A DNA stretch of 64,000 nucleotides from Jaenimonas drosophilae (GCA_030849065.1 JASAON010001600.1:16242-80241); one strand, 5' to 3'. Counted from the stretch's first letter, positions 26,561 to 36,289 are shown. Notes: generated from the sequence alone by a model not told the origin. Made by a program: numbers and translations.

Positions 26561-27712
26561 CTACTTGGTTCGTACGCTCGTCACCACGGCCGCACCCCCA
26601 GTTGGTTGTGTGGTGCGCAGCAAATCGGGGTTGTAGTCGGTGATATCCTTCCAAAAAGCTCGACGGAGCTCCGCCACACCCATCGTCATACCCTCGTAGG
26701 GCCAGCTAAAAGGTGTGCAGGTTGGCTCATCACTTGGATCATGAAGATGCTGCATAAAAGGGTGCTCGAGCATGTCTTGCGCAGAGGGGCGGTGACGTGG
26801 GTTGAGGGTCCACATCTGTGCCAAGAAATCCATGCCTTCGGGATTGTTGGCCAACCCAGGCACCAGCTTGGCGATGTTCAGCTTGCCATCAGGGAGCTCC
26901 TTGAGCTTTTCCAGCGCCTCTTGGTGCTCCACGATGCTTGCCGGTGGCCGACCCACGTGCTGGGCAATGAGGCGGAGCTGGTCCATGGTGTTGCGGCCCG
27001 GAAAGACGGGCTTGCGGTTGTACATCTCGGCAAAGATACAACCCACTGACCAGATATCCACGGCGGTGGTGTAGTTGGTGTTCTCGAGGAGGAGCTCCGG
27101 GGGGCGGTACCAGCGCGTGATGACATAATCCGTGAGGTCGGAGAAGGGCACCTCCACACTCCGACTAAGACCAAAGTCAATGATTTTAAGCTCGCACGAA
27201 ATGTTGGTGACGATGTTGGCTGGTTTGAGGTCACGATGGGCCACGTTGGCGCTGTGGAGGTACTTCAAGCCACGTAGGATTTGGTATACAAAGTACTGCA
27301 TGTGGGACTCCTCCAACACCTGACGTGAGCGGAGTACTACATTCATATCCACGTCCATGAGTGGGGTGACCACGTAGATGTCTTTGAAATCTGCGTAGCT
27401 CCGGCGCATCGGCGGGAGGATGGTTACAACATTCAGTAAGTTTTCATGGCGGAAGTAGCGCATCATGGCCACCTCGCGCAGCACACGTTTGCCATCCTCC
27501 ACATCACGAAAGACATCGCGGCACTTCTTGATGGATACCTTCTCACCTGTTTCGTTGTTGAGGCAGCTGCACGCGATGCCGTAGGCACCCATGCCAAGGA
27601 TCTTCAAAAGTGTGTAGGTCGATGGCACCTCAAAGTTGGTGCCACCGACGCTGTACACCTTAAAGTCACCCACAATCTGCGGAACACTCAGCTCCTGATT
27701 GCTCTTGTGCAT
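26561..27712 (-). CDS. MPK1: TDY-type MAP kinase, like LmxMPK1/TbMAPK2
   Basis: A complete Ser/Thr protein kinase of 383 residues. The glycine loop GMGAYG is at 40-45, the ATP lysine in IKK at 61-63, the catalytic loop HRDLKPAN at 159-166 and DFG at 179-181. The dual-phosphorylation lip TDY at 194-196 is followed by WYRPPELLLENTNY. The N-terminal extension SVGGTNFEVPSTYTLLK and the C-terminal stretch with MGVAELRRAFW resemble the kinetoplastid MPK1/MAPK2 subgroup; in Leishmania that kinase is needed for the amastigote stage and in T. brucei for growth control. It should act in the cytosol or nucleus downstream of a MAPK kinase. All catalytic residues are present, so activity is expected. The ATG at 27712 follows (CAA)n-rich leader sequence. 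Subfamily assignment is from recall of family sequences, not a search. Confidence 0.95.
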   Translation of the reverse strand: MHKSNQELSVPQIVGDFKVYSVGGTNFEVPSTYTLLKILGMGAYGIACSCLNNETGEKVSIKKCRDVFRDVEDGKRVLREVAMMRYFRHENLLNVVTILPPMRRSYADFKDIYVVTPLMDVDMNVVLRSRQVLEESHMQYFVYQILRGLKYLHSANVAHRDLKPANIVTNISCELKIIDFGLSRSVEVPFSDLTDYVITRWYRPPELLLENTNYTTAVDIWSVGCIFAEMYNRKPVFPGRNTMDQLRLIAQHVGRPPASIVEHQEALEKLKELPDGKLNIAKLVPGLANNPEGMDFLAQMWTLNPRHRPSAQDMLEHPFMQHLHDPSDEPTCTPFSWPYEGMTMGVAELRRAFWKDITDYNPDLLRTTQPTGGAAVVTSVRTK

Positions 27713-28617
27713 GATGATGTTGTTGTTGTTGTTGTGTTTGTTCTTGGTTGCTTGAACGCGTTATTGTTGTGGAGTTGACGTTGGTGTTGTTGTTGTTGGG
27801 TTTACGCCGTAGCTTGTGCTTTTAGGTGGGTAGGTCCTACGCGCAGGCTAATGTGTGCAATGTGGCGATGATGATGATGCTTCCTTCGCACAGGCAGGGT
27901 CACCAAGATGTTGTTGTTGTTTGGTGTTGTGTGCGTGATGAGGGGTGTTTGAGGGGTCAAGTGGAGTGAGCAATCACACCGTGTTGGAACAAAAAAAATT
28001 GTGTACGTGTGTGGGTGTATGCGCGAGGATATAAAGCAACGTGCAGAAGCTCAGCTCGTTGATATGATGATCTCTTGTTGTGTTGTGCTCCTAGAAAAAA
28101 ACCAAATCAAGTGAGTACAGTAGTGAGGAGGGCTACGCTAACGGATGACTTCCCTGGTGCTGTGTTGCGGATGAAGCACGTGAGTTGATGGTGGATGGAA
28201 GCGATCAACACACCAACGCGCACAACACAGAAAAAAAAAACGTCCGCTGGAGGGAGAGGGAGGGGGGTGAAGGTAGGAGCAAACTCCTTGGGATCACTAT
28301 ATTTCTATACGTTGACGTGAGTAGGAGAGGAGAGGCACATACATGAATGAAGGTTTGGTGTCTTGGAGCCATGAGCCATGTACGTGAAAATGATCTTCAT
28401 CACAACAAAGTTACGTCAATGTCTTGCAAGTGTGCGAATGTGGGTGTGTTTGTGTGTGTGTGGGGGGGGGGGGGAGGGAATCTCTCTCAGGAAGCATCTA
28501 TCAATCTATGAATATGTGTGTGTGTTGGATGTACGTGCGTGAGGCACACAAACCACACACATCCTTTGAAAATCTGTGGATTGAGCGAATGTTGTTGTTG
28601 CACTCCCCCGTCATTCC
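27713..28617. other. Spacer between the helicase and MAP kinase genes
   Basis: Carries (TTG)n tracts (27719-27735, 27788-27800), a 13-base G run (28462-28474) and (GT)n near 28450. No coding frame or RNA gene is supported. Confidence 0.6.
27884..27998 (-). promoter_or_regulatory. Possible trans-splice acceptor for the MAP kinase
   Basis: A poly-T tract (minus strand, 27998-27991) is followed by about 105 bases without any AG, and then the AG at 27885-27884. The leader to the ATG would be about 170 bases. Confidence 0.35.
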
Positions 28618-31368
28618 TCACGCTGGAACTGAGGCATCCTGCAAGTGTGCGTAGAAGTCTGACGCAACCGGGCACGCCCGCACACAACCTTTGCTGTAGT
28701 TGTGCAGGCGCACATTCTCCAGTGCTGTGGCTCTGCTCAACGCCACGTAGGCCTGACCTGGTGAGAAGAAGCGGGCCATGTCAATCTCCAACTGCGCAAT
28801 GGTGAGGCCTTGGGCCTTGTGGACCGTGATGGCCCAGGCATGACGTAGAGGAAGTTGTGTGCGCTGGGCCACCACACGTGAGCCCATGTACCAACGTTGG
28901 ACAACGGGAGAGACGAAGACATGCACCACACGTGGACGCTTCGGTGATGATGATGATGATGATGATGAATTCAACGTCAGAGATGGTGGGAGCTCCACGC
29001 GCACCACGGGAAGACGCGTGAGTTGCCGGTGAAGTGGGAGGAGGTTGGAGAGATGAATGGGCCGATCATCATCGTCGAACACAAACTGCGACGAGCGACG
29101 GCGGTGATGGCTCACCGAGGGCTGAAGCAGCTCCTCCAGCAACTGCATGGAGTCATGGCCATCCTCTTGCTCATCCATCTTCTTGTTGCCATCATCATCA
29201 TCATCATCCACCTTGGTCTCTGCATCTTCTGCACGTGCATCATGAATTGAGCTCAGGACCTCCCCATCCACCGAGCCCACCTCATCCAACCCGCACAAGC
29301 GTTGAATGGAGTGAAGGTGCTCCATCTCATACACAAACTGATAGCACAGCTGGTCTTCATAACGTACACCAGGATGATTGCGCCGAATCCACCAAAAGAG
29401 TGTTTGCGCATGATGGCTATCCACGCAGGTGAAGACCTCCTCAAAACTGTGAAACCCGCCACGTTGAAGAAGATTTTTGCCGCGGAGTGTTGGCCGGCGT
29501 CGCTCACGCCCGGCGCTGAGCGCGAGCTCCACCATCTCCAGCGGGTGCAGGAAGCCCACCACCTCCCCGACACTGCCATTGACGAGCCCAACACGTGCAG
29601 AGACGTTTTGCAACAACATCACCCGTGTACCAACCTTCAGGGGGAGGGTGTTGGGGAAGGAGCTATCCTCGAAGCGTGCGCGCCCCATCCCGCCACCTCC
29701 ACCTCGAGGGAAGCCCGATGCTCCGCCATCACCGCCACCACGTGTGCCAAACACATCTCCGGCATGCATCATGAGGTCTGCGTTGGATTGCACCACTGTG
29801 GGGCGCTGTTGATCATCGTACATGACGTCCTCGGCGGTGTAGGTGTGCAGCGGCAGAGTTGGATCATCATTCTCATCATCATGCGCGACATCACCACCGG
29901 AAGGGTTGGTGATGGGAGGGAGGAGTGAAAAGTACTTACCGTTGCGAGCATCCACCTCCTTGTTGGTGCCACACAAGCGCACGAACAGCTTTCCCCCATC
30001 GACGGCCTCCGTCTGACCTTCTTCGCCATCCTTCTTCATCACCCCACGTGGCGCCAGGGAGGCGCGCTGCTCTGCCTCCACACGGCTGAGGAGGAGCTCA
30101 TGGGAGGCGCTGGAGAGGGAGCCCGTTCGTACCTCATCCAGCACATGCTGAAACACCTCATCCGATGCCTGACGATGCTTGTTCTTCAACACCACCGATT
30201 GCAGCTTCAAGGACGCCCACGCCTCCGTTTGAAAGCAGTACTGCTGTTGTTGTTGTTGTTCATCACCACCAAACACACCACCACCTCCATCTCCCAACAT
30301 GGAAGACTTGTTGTTGTTCTTGTTGTTGGTGCGCGAGGGCCACGTCTTCACCACGGGCGGCAGTTGCAGAAAATCGCCGCACAAAATAACCTGGATGCCA
30401 CCAAATGGTTGGTCAGGCTTCTTGCGAATGGCACGTGCAATGTAGTCCAGCTTGTCCAGCAGGTTGAGCTCCAACATACTCACTTCATCCATGATGAGTG
30501 TGGAGCAGTACTTCCAACGCCCTGCCGCCTTGCGCGAGCGACGAACGCGCTTGAGGAGCTCCTCCTTGCTCTCCTGACCATAGCCAACACCTGCAAAGCT
30601 GTGCAAGGTGGAACCACCAACGTGGAGGGCCGCAACACCGGTGGCGGCAGTGACGAAGACGTTGAGCTTCTTGGCACGCAGACGCAACACAATCTCACGC
30701 AACACCACGGATTTGCCGGTACCCGCGCTTCCGGAGATGAAGAGGTTGTGCCGTGCGAGGGCGAGATTGACGGCGTGTTGCTGTTCGGGTGAGAGACGCT
30801 CCACCACAAGCGCAGCTTCTGTATTTGGTGCTGTACTGCTGTTGTTGTTGTCTGTGGAGGCGTTGCGGAGTTTGGCCTCCTTCACACGTGCCTCTTCTTC
30901 CAAGGTGAGGAGGAAATTAAGGAGCTCGCCGGTTGGTGCGTCTCCGCCATCCACCTCGGTAACATCACTCGTGGATGCATCCACGGTTGTTGTTGTCGTT
31001 GTTGGCATTGGTGATGATGATGGAGCTGCCAGGGCAGCTTCCGTCTTGGGATTAGCTGATGGAGTGGCTGCTGATGTTGTTGTTGGTGCCGCTTCCACCA
31101 CAGAAGCAGCGGATGGCGATGATGATGATGATGATTTGCGACGTGGTTTGCTTGTTTTGGTGGATGAGCGAGAGGCTCGCTTTGCTCGTGGGGCCTTCAT
31201 GACCGCCGTGGACGAAAACACACCGTTTGTGTTGCACATTCCGCGAGATGGGGTACAGACACAAGATGGAAGCATCTCGAGTGCTTGACGTGTGCCAAGG
31301 ATGGAGATTGGTGCCACGCGGATGGCGGCGCGTGGTTTTATCACACGCGGAGCCACACGGTGGAGCAT
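28618..31368 (-). CDS. PIF1: PIF1-like DNA helicase, probably mitochondrial
   Basis: A superfamily 1B 5'-3' DNA helicase of 916 residues. Walker A GSAGTGKS is at 213-220, the AATGVAA motif at 241-247, Walker B MDEVSML at 293-299, GDFLQLPPV at 331-339, and near the C-terminus HKAQGLT at 850-856 and VALSRA at 876-881. The N-terminus is basic and lacks acidic residues for about 30 positions (MLHRVAPRVIKPRAAIRVAP), as in a mitochondrial presequence. It is followed by a long Ser/Thr/Ala-rich low-complexity linker to about residue 185. Kinetoplastids carry several PIF1 paralogues, most of them acting in kinetoplast DNA replication or maintenance. Inserts rich in Asn, Gln, Gly and Ser interrupt the core after motif III. 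An acceptor-like tract lies at 31431-31476. Which paralogue this is cannot be told from sequence alone. Confidence 0.93.
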   Translation of the reverse strand: MLHRVAPRVIKPRAAIRVAPISILGTRQALEMLPSCVCTPSRGMCNTNGVFSSTAVMKAPRAKRASRSSTKTSKPRRKSSSSSSPSAASVVEAAPTTTSAATPSANPKTEAALAAPSSSPMPTTTTTTVDASTSDVTEVDGGDAPTGELLNFLLTLEEEARVKEAKLRNASTDNNNSSTAPNTEAALVVERLSPEQQHAVNLALARHNLFISGSAGTGKSVVLREIVLRLRAKKLNVFVTAATGVAALHVGGSTLHSFAGVGYGQESKEELLKRVRRSRKAAGRWKYCSTLIMDEVSMLELNLLDKLDYIARAIRKKPDQPFGGIQVILCGDFLQLPPVVKTWPSRTNNKNNNKSSMLGDGGGGVFGGDEQQQQQQYCFQTEAWASLKLQSVVLKNKHRQASDEVFQHVLDEVRTGSLSSASHELLLSRVEAEQRASLAPRGVMKKDGEEGQTEAVDGGKLFVRLCGTNKEVDARNGKYFSLLPPITNPSGGDVAHDDENDDPTLPLHTYTAEDVMYDDQQRPTVVQSNADLMMHAGDVFGTRGGGDGGASGFPRGGGGGMGRARFEDSSFPNTLPLKVGTRVMLLQNVSARVGLVNGSVGEVVGFLHPLEMVELALSAGRERRRPTLRGKNLLQRGGFHSFEEVFTCVDSHHAQTLFWWIRRNHPGVRYEDQLCYQFVYEMEHLHSIQRLCGLDEVGSVDGEVLSSIHDARAEDAETKVDDDDDDGNKKMDEQEDGHDSMQLLEELLQPSVSHHRRRSSQFVFDDDDRPIHLSNLLPLHRQLTRLPVVRVELPPSLTLNSSSSSSSSPKRPRVVHVFVSPVVQRWYMGSRVVAQRTQLPLRHAWAITVHKAQGLTIAQLEIDMARFFSPGQAYVALSRATALENVRLHNYSKGCVRACPVASDFYAHLQDASVPA

Positions 31369-31430
31369 CTACACCACTACACAACAAAGAAGTGTGTATG
31401 TGAAGAGGAGCTCGTCCTTGAGTGAGCTGC

Positions 31431-31479
31431 TACAACACACATACAGACACAACAAGGAGAAGGCAGAAAGAAGGGATGG
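31431..31479 (-). promoter_or_regulatory. Predicted trans-splice acceptor for the helicase
   Basis: A pyrimidine-rich tract on the minus strand (31479-31453) is followed by AG at 31432-31431, 62 bases before the ATG at 31368. Confidence 0.5.
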
Positions 31480-31663
31480 CGAGTTGATGCAAGGAATCCA
31501 TGTTCATGTGTGGTGCTTGTACATGACTCAACGGCATTCACACACATGTGTGTTGTTGTTGTTTTTGGTGACGTTGTTGTTGTTGTTGTTGGTGAGTTCA
31601 ACGTGCTTAAACAGCAGTGCACTGGATAGACCCCCAATGCAGCAACATTAACCCTCTGTGCAT

Positions 31664-31780
31664 GTACGTACGTACGTACGTGCGCTGTTGTTGTTGTGAG
31701 TAACAAATACCGCACACACACACACATACATACACGTACACACGCACACATACACATACACGTACATACACGTACATACC
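31664..31780. repeat. (GTAC)n plus (AC)n/(ACGTACAT)n microsatellite cluster
   Basis: A self-complementary (GTAC)n stretch at 31664-31681 is followed from about 31709 by AC and ACATACACGTAC-type repeats, ending about 20 bases from the stop codon of the 658-residue gene. Confidence 0.8.
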
Positions 31781-31799
31781 TTGATGGATGAATCACCGC

Positions 31800-33776
31800 T
31801 TAGAAGACCTCCTCCACGCACCATCCCGTCAAGGCCTCCCAACGCTCCACCACATCATCGGCAAGCACACGTAGACGGTACGAGCATCGCGGAGCTGCGT
31901 CTTTCCTTGTTGCTTCATCATGTACCAACATGGATCCATCATGATCATCATCAACGTTGTGGCGTTGTTGGGGTGCCGTGAGGAGCCAACGCATTTGCCG
32001 AAAGACACCACGCATTGCTGCATTCATCGCAACATCTTCACGTGCCTCGCGTTGAATCGTGGCGGATGGATGCAGTACAGCGCAACGTTGCACGCAAGAA
32101 GAGCTGTTGTTGTTGTTGTTGTGTGCTGCGCACAGGACATTCTCCGGCACACCGGTGCGTAGGTAGCGATGAAGAAGGCTCACCACCTCCAAAGTTGCGG
32201 ATGATTCGGCCAACACGAGCGGTTGAGCTCCACGTCTTGTGTGAGTGTGCATGGGCACGGAAGCTTCATCACGTCTGGCCTCGCGGAGATAATCCTCGCT
32301 GCTCCACGATGAGCATCCGCTTCGTGTGGCTGATGAATTCTCTCTCAATACCGATGCGGTGATGACGTGTGGTGATGGATGCGTACATGGCTGCCGCGCA
32401 ACGGTGCAGCAGCAGCCTTCCTCACCACGATGGCTCTCCATCCAACATTCATCCTCATCATGATAATCATCATGAGTTGTTGCGGAAGCACGTCCTTGTG
32501 CATGGCGCCACTCGTAGTGAAAGAGCCACACCCACATCATGCGCAACAGAAGCTCCACCGCCGCTTCATCTACACACAGTGATGATGATGATGATGTTGT
32601 TGTTGTTGTGTCAGAGGTTGGCAACACGCCAACAACGTTTCGGAACGCACTCGGCAGCCATCGAGCATCTCCACCACATGGTGCATGCGTGAGGGGCTCC
32701 AACACCTCCATCAACATCCAATCTTCATGCACCCAACCTGCAAGACGTGCCCATGCAAGGAGCTCCGCTGCGGTGCGAGACGATGCCAACAAACACACAA
32801 GTGATGTGCGGCGCAACGAATGGCGAAGCATGGCAGAGATGGAGTTGGAGGAGGTAGAATGATGATGGTTGTTTCCGCTGCGGTTGTCATTATCATCATC
32901 ATCATCATCGTGATTATGATCATCATTATATGCATCGGATGCATTGATTGTGGCGGCATCAACCTCCATCCACGTCTGATGCAGCCGAGGCAAAAACATC
33001 AACCGAAGTGCGGCATACACAATCGATGTAGTGAGGGGTGAGTGTTGTTGGTGATGGTGATGATCATCCTTCTGCTCCAGATCCTCCACGTCCTCCGCAA
33101 TACTCTGAAGAAGACGAATATACAATGGCAAATAGATCGTTTCCTGCGCGCAGAGGAGCTTCGGAAGCACAGACTCCGCAGACGGAAACACCGCCTCCGC
33201 TGCTTCTGACCACTTCAATGGCAGTGATGATGATGATGATGAAACAACAACCCCGTCATGACCATGCATCATCATGGTGGGTACCGCGCCATCCACTACT
33301 AAATCCATGAGAAGGAGGAGCGATGAGCGTTGCGATGCGTGTAGTGTACGACGACGCTGCATCACCTCATCCACCATCTCACTCATCCATGCTTCTCGAC
33401 GCTTTGATTGTGCTTCACGTGCCGCACGGGACTTGTTGGCGTGAGCCAAACAACGTTCCACGAAGCCATCCTCACGCAATCCAGACACAAGGCGGAGAAG
33501 ATTCTGCGACGTGGCCTTGTTGAGGGCAGCGAGCAGCATCGCAGAGGGCGATGATGCGTGTAGGCCTTCACACATCACTACTCGTTGTTGTTGTTGTTGT
33601 TGTTGGTGCTCCAACTCCTCCTCACCTTCGTCCATCCCTGGCACATTCCACGTGGATGATGAAATAGCATTGATGTTGTTGTTGTTGTTGTTGTTCGTGA
33701 ATACAGGCACACCACTGGTTGCGCGACGTCTCTCCGGTTGTGTGGTGGCACCGTGGCGATTCAAAAAATGCTCCAT
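31800..33776 (-). CDS. Unrecognised 658-residue protein with homopolymer inserts
   Basis: I do not recognise a family. The ATG at 33776 is chosen because the frame further upstream begins only with GTG. The protein has helical, leucine-rich stretches (for example LLAALNKATSQNLLRLVSGLREDGFVERCL, described here by its ends only; ETIYLPLYIRLLQSI; AAELLAWARLAGWVHEDW) separated by runs of Asn, Gln, His, Ser and Asp encoded by trinucleotide repeats. The alternation suggests alpha-helical repeats of the kind found in mitochondrial RNA-processing proteins or scaffolds, but I see no diagnostic motif, signal peptide or membrane segment. It lies between a probable mitochondrial helicase and a zinc protein, in the same direction. 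A pyrimidine tract with AG (33946-33984) sits upstream. It is very likely a real gene given its length and ordered segments between repeats. Confidence 0.8.
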   Translation of the reverse strand: MEHFLNRHGATTQPERRRATSGVPVFTNNNNNNNINAISSSTWNVPGMDEGEEELEHQQQQQQQRVVMCEGLHASSPSAMLLAALNKATSQNLLRLVSGLREDGFVERCLAHANKSRAAREAQSKRREAWMSEMVDEVMQRRRTLHASQRSSLLLLMDLVVDGAVPTMMMHGHDGVVVSSSSSSLPLKWSEAAEAVFPSAESVLPKLLCAQETIYLPLYIRLLQSIAEDVEDLEQKDDHHHHQQHSPLTTSIVYAALRLMFLPRLHQTWMEVDAATINASDAYNDDHNHDDDDDDNDNRSGNNHHHSTSSNSISAMLRHSLRRTSLVCLLASSRTAAELLAWARLAGWVHEDWMLMEVLEPLTHAPCGGDARWLPSAFRNVVGVLPTSDTTTTTSSSSSLCVDEAAVELLLRMMWVWLFHYEWRHAQGRASATTHDDYHDEDECWMESHRGEEGCCCTVARQPCTHPSPHVITASVLRENSSATRSGCSSWSSEDYLREARRDEASVPMHTHTRRGAQPLVLAESSATLEVVSLLHRYLRTGVPENVLCAAHNNNNNSSSCVQRCAVLHPSATIQREAREDVAMNAAMRGVFRQMRWLLTAPQQRHNVDDDHDGSMLVHDEATRKDAAPRCSYRLRVLADDVVERWEALTGWCVEEVF

Positions 33777-34256
33777 CAATGGCAGCACAAAATCTTGGCA
33801 ATTGTCATGCGATGAATACACACGCGTACGTACAGCGAAGCACACCACAACAATGCAACAATGTGTGTGTGTGTCTTATTCTCCTTATATATATCGCACC
33901 GTGTATATGAAGTGTAGGACTACTTCTGCACCTACACCATTCCTACTTAGTACGTGACGAAGAAAAAAAAGATGAAGGAAGATGTCATGAATGCATGATG
34001 GAACAACACACACGTGTATTATGTTTATGTTGTTGTTACAACAAAAAACAACATCTATGCTTCTTGGTTGTTGGGATGGTCTTTCTTTTGTCTTTTGTTG
34101 TTGTTTTCCAACACAATTTCTTGAGCTTAATCATCATCCCTGAACCTTCATCTGTGTACCACATGCAGCAGCAACATCATCCGAAGAGATGCTAGCCAAC
34201 ATCATCATCATGTAGTGTCATCGTCATCATCATCATCCCGATACGTGAAGATACCT
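33777..34256. other. Spacer between the zinc-protein and 658-residue genes
   Basis: Contains the leader of the 658-residue gene, (TTG)n near 34030-34110 and (CATCAT)n just before the zinc-protein stop. No gene seen. Confidence 0.6.
33946..33984 (-). promoter_or_regulatory. Predicted trans-splice acceptor for the 658-residue gene
   Basis: A CT-rich tract with an eight-T run on the minus strand (33984-33958) is followed by AG at 33947-33946. The leader to the ATG at 33776 would be about 170 bases. Confidence 0.45.
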
Positions 34257-34508
34257 CTACTCCTCAAAGGCGGGGAAGATCTCGGCAAAAGACTTGCCCG
34301 CCTTGGAGTGCTTCTCAAAGTGCTGCTCCAGCTCTGGGCGACGCACCGTACGTGGGAAGCCCTGCAGACAGACGGTACACTGCACCACATTCTTGCTCTC
34401 CTCATGCTTCTTGAGGTCCTCGCTGTTGTGCTTCACGCCAGCCTTGGATTGATTCTTCATGTCGCGCGCACGCTTTTGTTGCGCTCGGCATCCATTTCCA
34501 GACGGCAT
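34257..34508 (-). CDS. Small ZNF706/At2g23090-like zinc-binding protein
   Basis: An 83-residue protein with a basic, glutamine/lysine-rich N-terminal half (4F5/SERF-like, about residues 8-40) and a single C2H2-type site: C44, C47, H63, H67 (VQCTVCLQGF...ELEQHFEKH). This order is that of the eukaryotic ZNF706/At2g23090 family of tiny zinc proteins, most of unknown molecular role, with links to translation and protein aggregation in animals. The C-terminal FAEIFPAFEE is also family-like (acidic end after the second His). All four metal ligands are present. It starts at the ATG at 34508 and is flanked by a plausible acceptor (34566-34618). Function in kinetoplastids is not known to me. Confidence 0.85.
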   Translation of the reverse strand: MPSGNGCRAQQKRARDMKNQSKAGVKHNSEDLKKHEESKNVVQCTVCLQGFPRTVRRPELEQHFEKHSKAGKSFAEIFPAFEE

Positions 34509-34819
34509 TATGTATGTGTGGGTGTTGGAGAGAGAAGAGGTGCGTATCTTGTAGCAGAGAGCTACCTAATCATGAGTGTGTTGGCATGAAGAAGGATGAA
34601 TGAGTGTGATGGGAGAACAACCACTAAATCATCGTACACCACTCTTGTCTTGCGCAGACATGCCACATCATGTTGCCGTTTTTTTTTTTTAGAGCCTCCA
34701 ACTTATCCGAACACCTCACTCACCATCATGCGCGAAGACGACGCGCACCAACCAATAGCTACCTCACCCAATTTATCATCATCAAGACATGCAGACGTAC
34801 GACCACCATCCCACCTCCC
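34509..34819. other. Short spacer between BCS1 and zinc-protein genes
   Basis: About 310 bases with a poly-T run on the + strand (34680-34690). No gene is seen beyond the acceptor described separately. Confidence 0.6.
34566..34618 (-). promoter_or_regulatory. Predicted trans-splice acceptor for the zinc-protein gene
   Basis: A pyrimidine-rich stretch on the minus strand is followed by AG at 34567-34566, about 57 bases before the ATG at 34508. Confidence 0.4.
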
Positions 34820-36289
34820 TTACAAGATGGGCACGCGTGGCATCTTCTGCATCACCTCCATCTGCAGTGCCGCCTTCTCCTTCCTCTCACGCATCTGCGC
34901 ATCAAAACGTTGAAGGCTATCCAAAAAAGCGGGCAATGCCGCGATGGCCTCCGCGGGCTGATCTCGATGAAAGAACAAGTGTGATTGGATCTGTGCCACA
35001 CTCACCGTGTTTGGAGAAATCATGTCACTGAAGGTGGTTGCATCCTGCGCCGATGCGCTTGGATAAAACTTAGCAAACATGCGCCGTGCCTGATGGCCAT
35101 CCAACAGGCCCACCTCCACCTTCACATCGGCACGTCCAGGACGAATGAGGGCGGCATCAAGACGCTCCACGTGGTTTGTTGTCATGAAGACCAGGCGCCC
35201 TTCCTGTGCGCCAACACCATCGAGGGCGTTGAGGAGCCCACTCATGGTGACGTTGCTATCCGCGCTAAAGGCCCGGTCAATGTCCTCCATGAGGATGATG
35301 GAGTGCATCTCGGAGCTATTCAGCAAGGTCATCAGCACCTCATCCGTGAGACCACGGTTGGAGAGGCTCAGTAAGCAAATGGAGAGGCGGAGCTCACCCG
35401 CCAACGCCATGACGAAGCTCGTCTTGCCACAACCGGGAGGGCCGTGAAGGAGGTAGCCACGCCGATAGGGCACACCAATGCTGCGGTAGTAGGCACCTGA
35501 ATCCAAAAACTGGCGTACATCCGCCATCAAACCTTCACCCATCCCATCGGCCAAGATGACGGAGGTGAAAGGGCGGCGTGGGCGTGGGTCCTGTTGCCGA
35601 GACCAACGCCCACCCGCACTCAGATACACAACGGTACGATCGCTATCCTGATCGCTGGCAAATTGTTGTGCTTCTTGCATCAGACGCTCCAGAATGGTGG
35701 AGTTGAGGCCAATCGTGGTGAATTGAAGGGTCTCGAGCACCTCTCCGCCATAGGCTTGTGCTTCATTGCGGCGTCGGGAGAGGGTCAGTGGCCGGCCTCC
35801 ATACAAGAACCAATGCCGCACGTTGGGGCAGGGCCCGTACAAACACTCACTGTTGCGCATGTCATTGGCGTAGATGCGTAGATTGCGGGTCAGGACGGAC
35901 ATGTGCTGCACCTTGAAGCGTGGGTTGGTGGAGAGCCAGCGCAGCATCACCTCGTAGCTCGCATCCAGGTTGGTCATCTCCATGGAGACCACCAGACGCC
36001 GTTGGAGGTACGCCTTGGCCATCAACATGCACTGACGGCCCAGGGTGCCACCCAAGGTGAGGAGCCACAGACCGGCACCGGCACTGAAGAAGGGGTTATG
36101 CAGGAGTGTGCCAGCGGCCTTGACCAGAGGGCCGTGGTTGGTATCCCAGCCTTCTGGAAGAAGCGAAGATAGATCCACCTCGGGCGAGGATGATGGGGTG
36201 GAGGTGTTGTTGCTGTTGGTGCTCGAGCTGGCGCCGCTGTTGGCTGCCATGCCCGCCCCAGCTCCACCACCACCGCCAAAGAACATCAT
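34820..36289 (-). CDS. BCS1: BCS1-type mitochondrial AAA ATPase
   Basis: BCS1 sits in the inner mitochondrial membrane and translocates the folded Rieske iron-sulfur protein during assembly of respiratory complex III. The 489-residue product has a Gly/Ser/Asn-rich N-terminus, a single membrane helix near residues 68-90 (GAGLWLLTLGGTLG), a BCS1-specific middle domain (about 95-235) and an AAA domain. The AAA domain carries Walker A GPPGCGKT at 283-290, Walker B ILMEDID at 332-338, a sensor segment FMTTNH at 368-373 and RPGR as the arginine-finger region near 383-386. The phrase PYRRGYLLHGPPGCGK is characteristic. I start at the ATG at 36289; the frame upstream opens only with TTG. The first part of the N-terminus is compatible with an internal, non-cleaved targeting signal as in yeast BCS1. 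Family length is about 420-500, so it is complete. Confidence 0.92.
   Translation of the reverse strand: MMFFGGGGGAGAGMAANSGASSSTNSNNTSTPSSSPEVDLSSLLPEGWDTNHGPLVKAAGTLLHNPFFSAGAGLWLLTLGGTLGRQCMLMAKAYLQRRLVVSMEMTNLDASYEVMLRWLSTNPRFKVQHMSVLTRNLRIYANDMRNSECLYGPCPNVRHWFLYGGRPLTLSRRRNEAQAYGGEVLETLQFTTIGLNSTILERLMQEAQQFASDQDSDRTVVYLSAGGRWSRQQDPRPRRPFTSVILADGMGEGLMADVRQFLDSGAYYRSIGVPYRRGYLLHGPPGCGKTSFVMALAGELRLSICLLSLSNRGLTDEVLMTLLNSSEMHSIILMEDIDRAFSADSNVTMSGLLNALDGVGAQEGRLVFMTTNHVERLDAALIRPGRADVKVEVGLLDGHQARRMFAKFYPSASAQDATTFSDMISPNTVSVAQIQSHLFFHRDQPAEAIAALPAFLDSLQRFDAQMRERKEKAALQMEVMQKMPRVPIL

Larger units (their letters stand above)
31369..31799. other. Spacer between the unknown 658-residue gene and the helicase
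   Basis: Short spacer containing the helicase leader, (TTG)n near 31550-31590 and a dense microsatellite cluster directly after the neighbouring stop codon. No gene seen. Confidence 0.6.
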
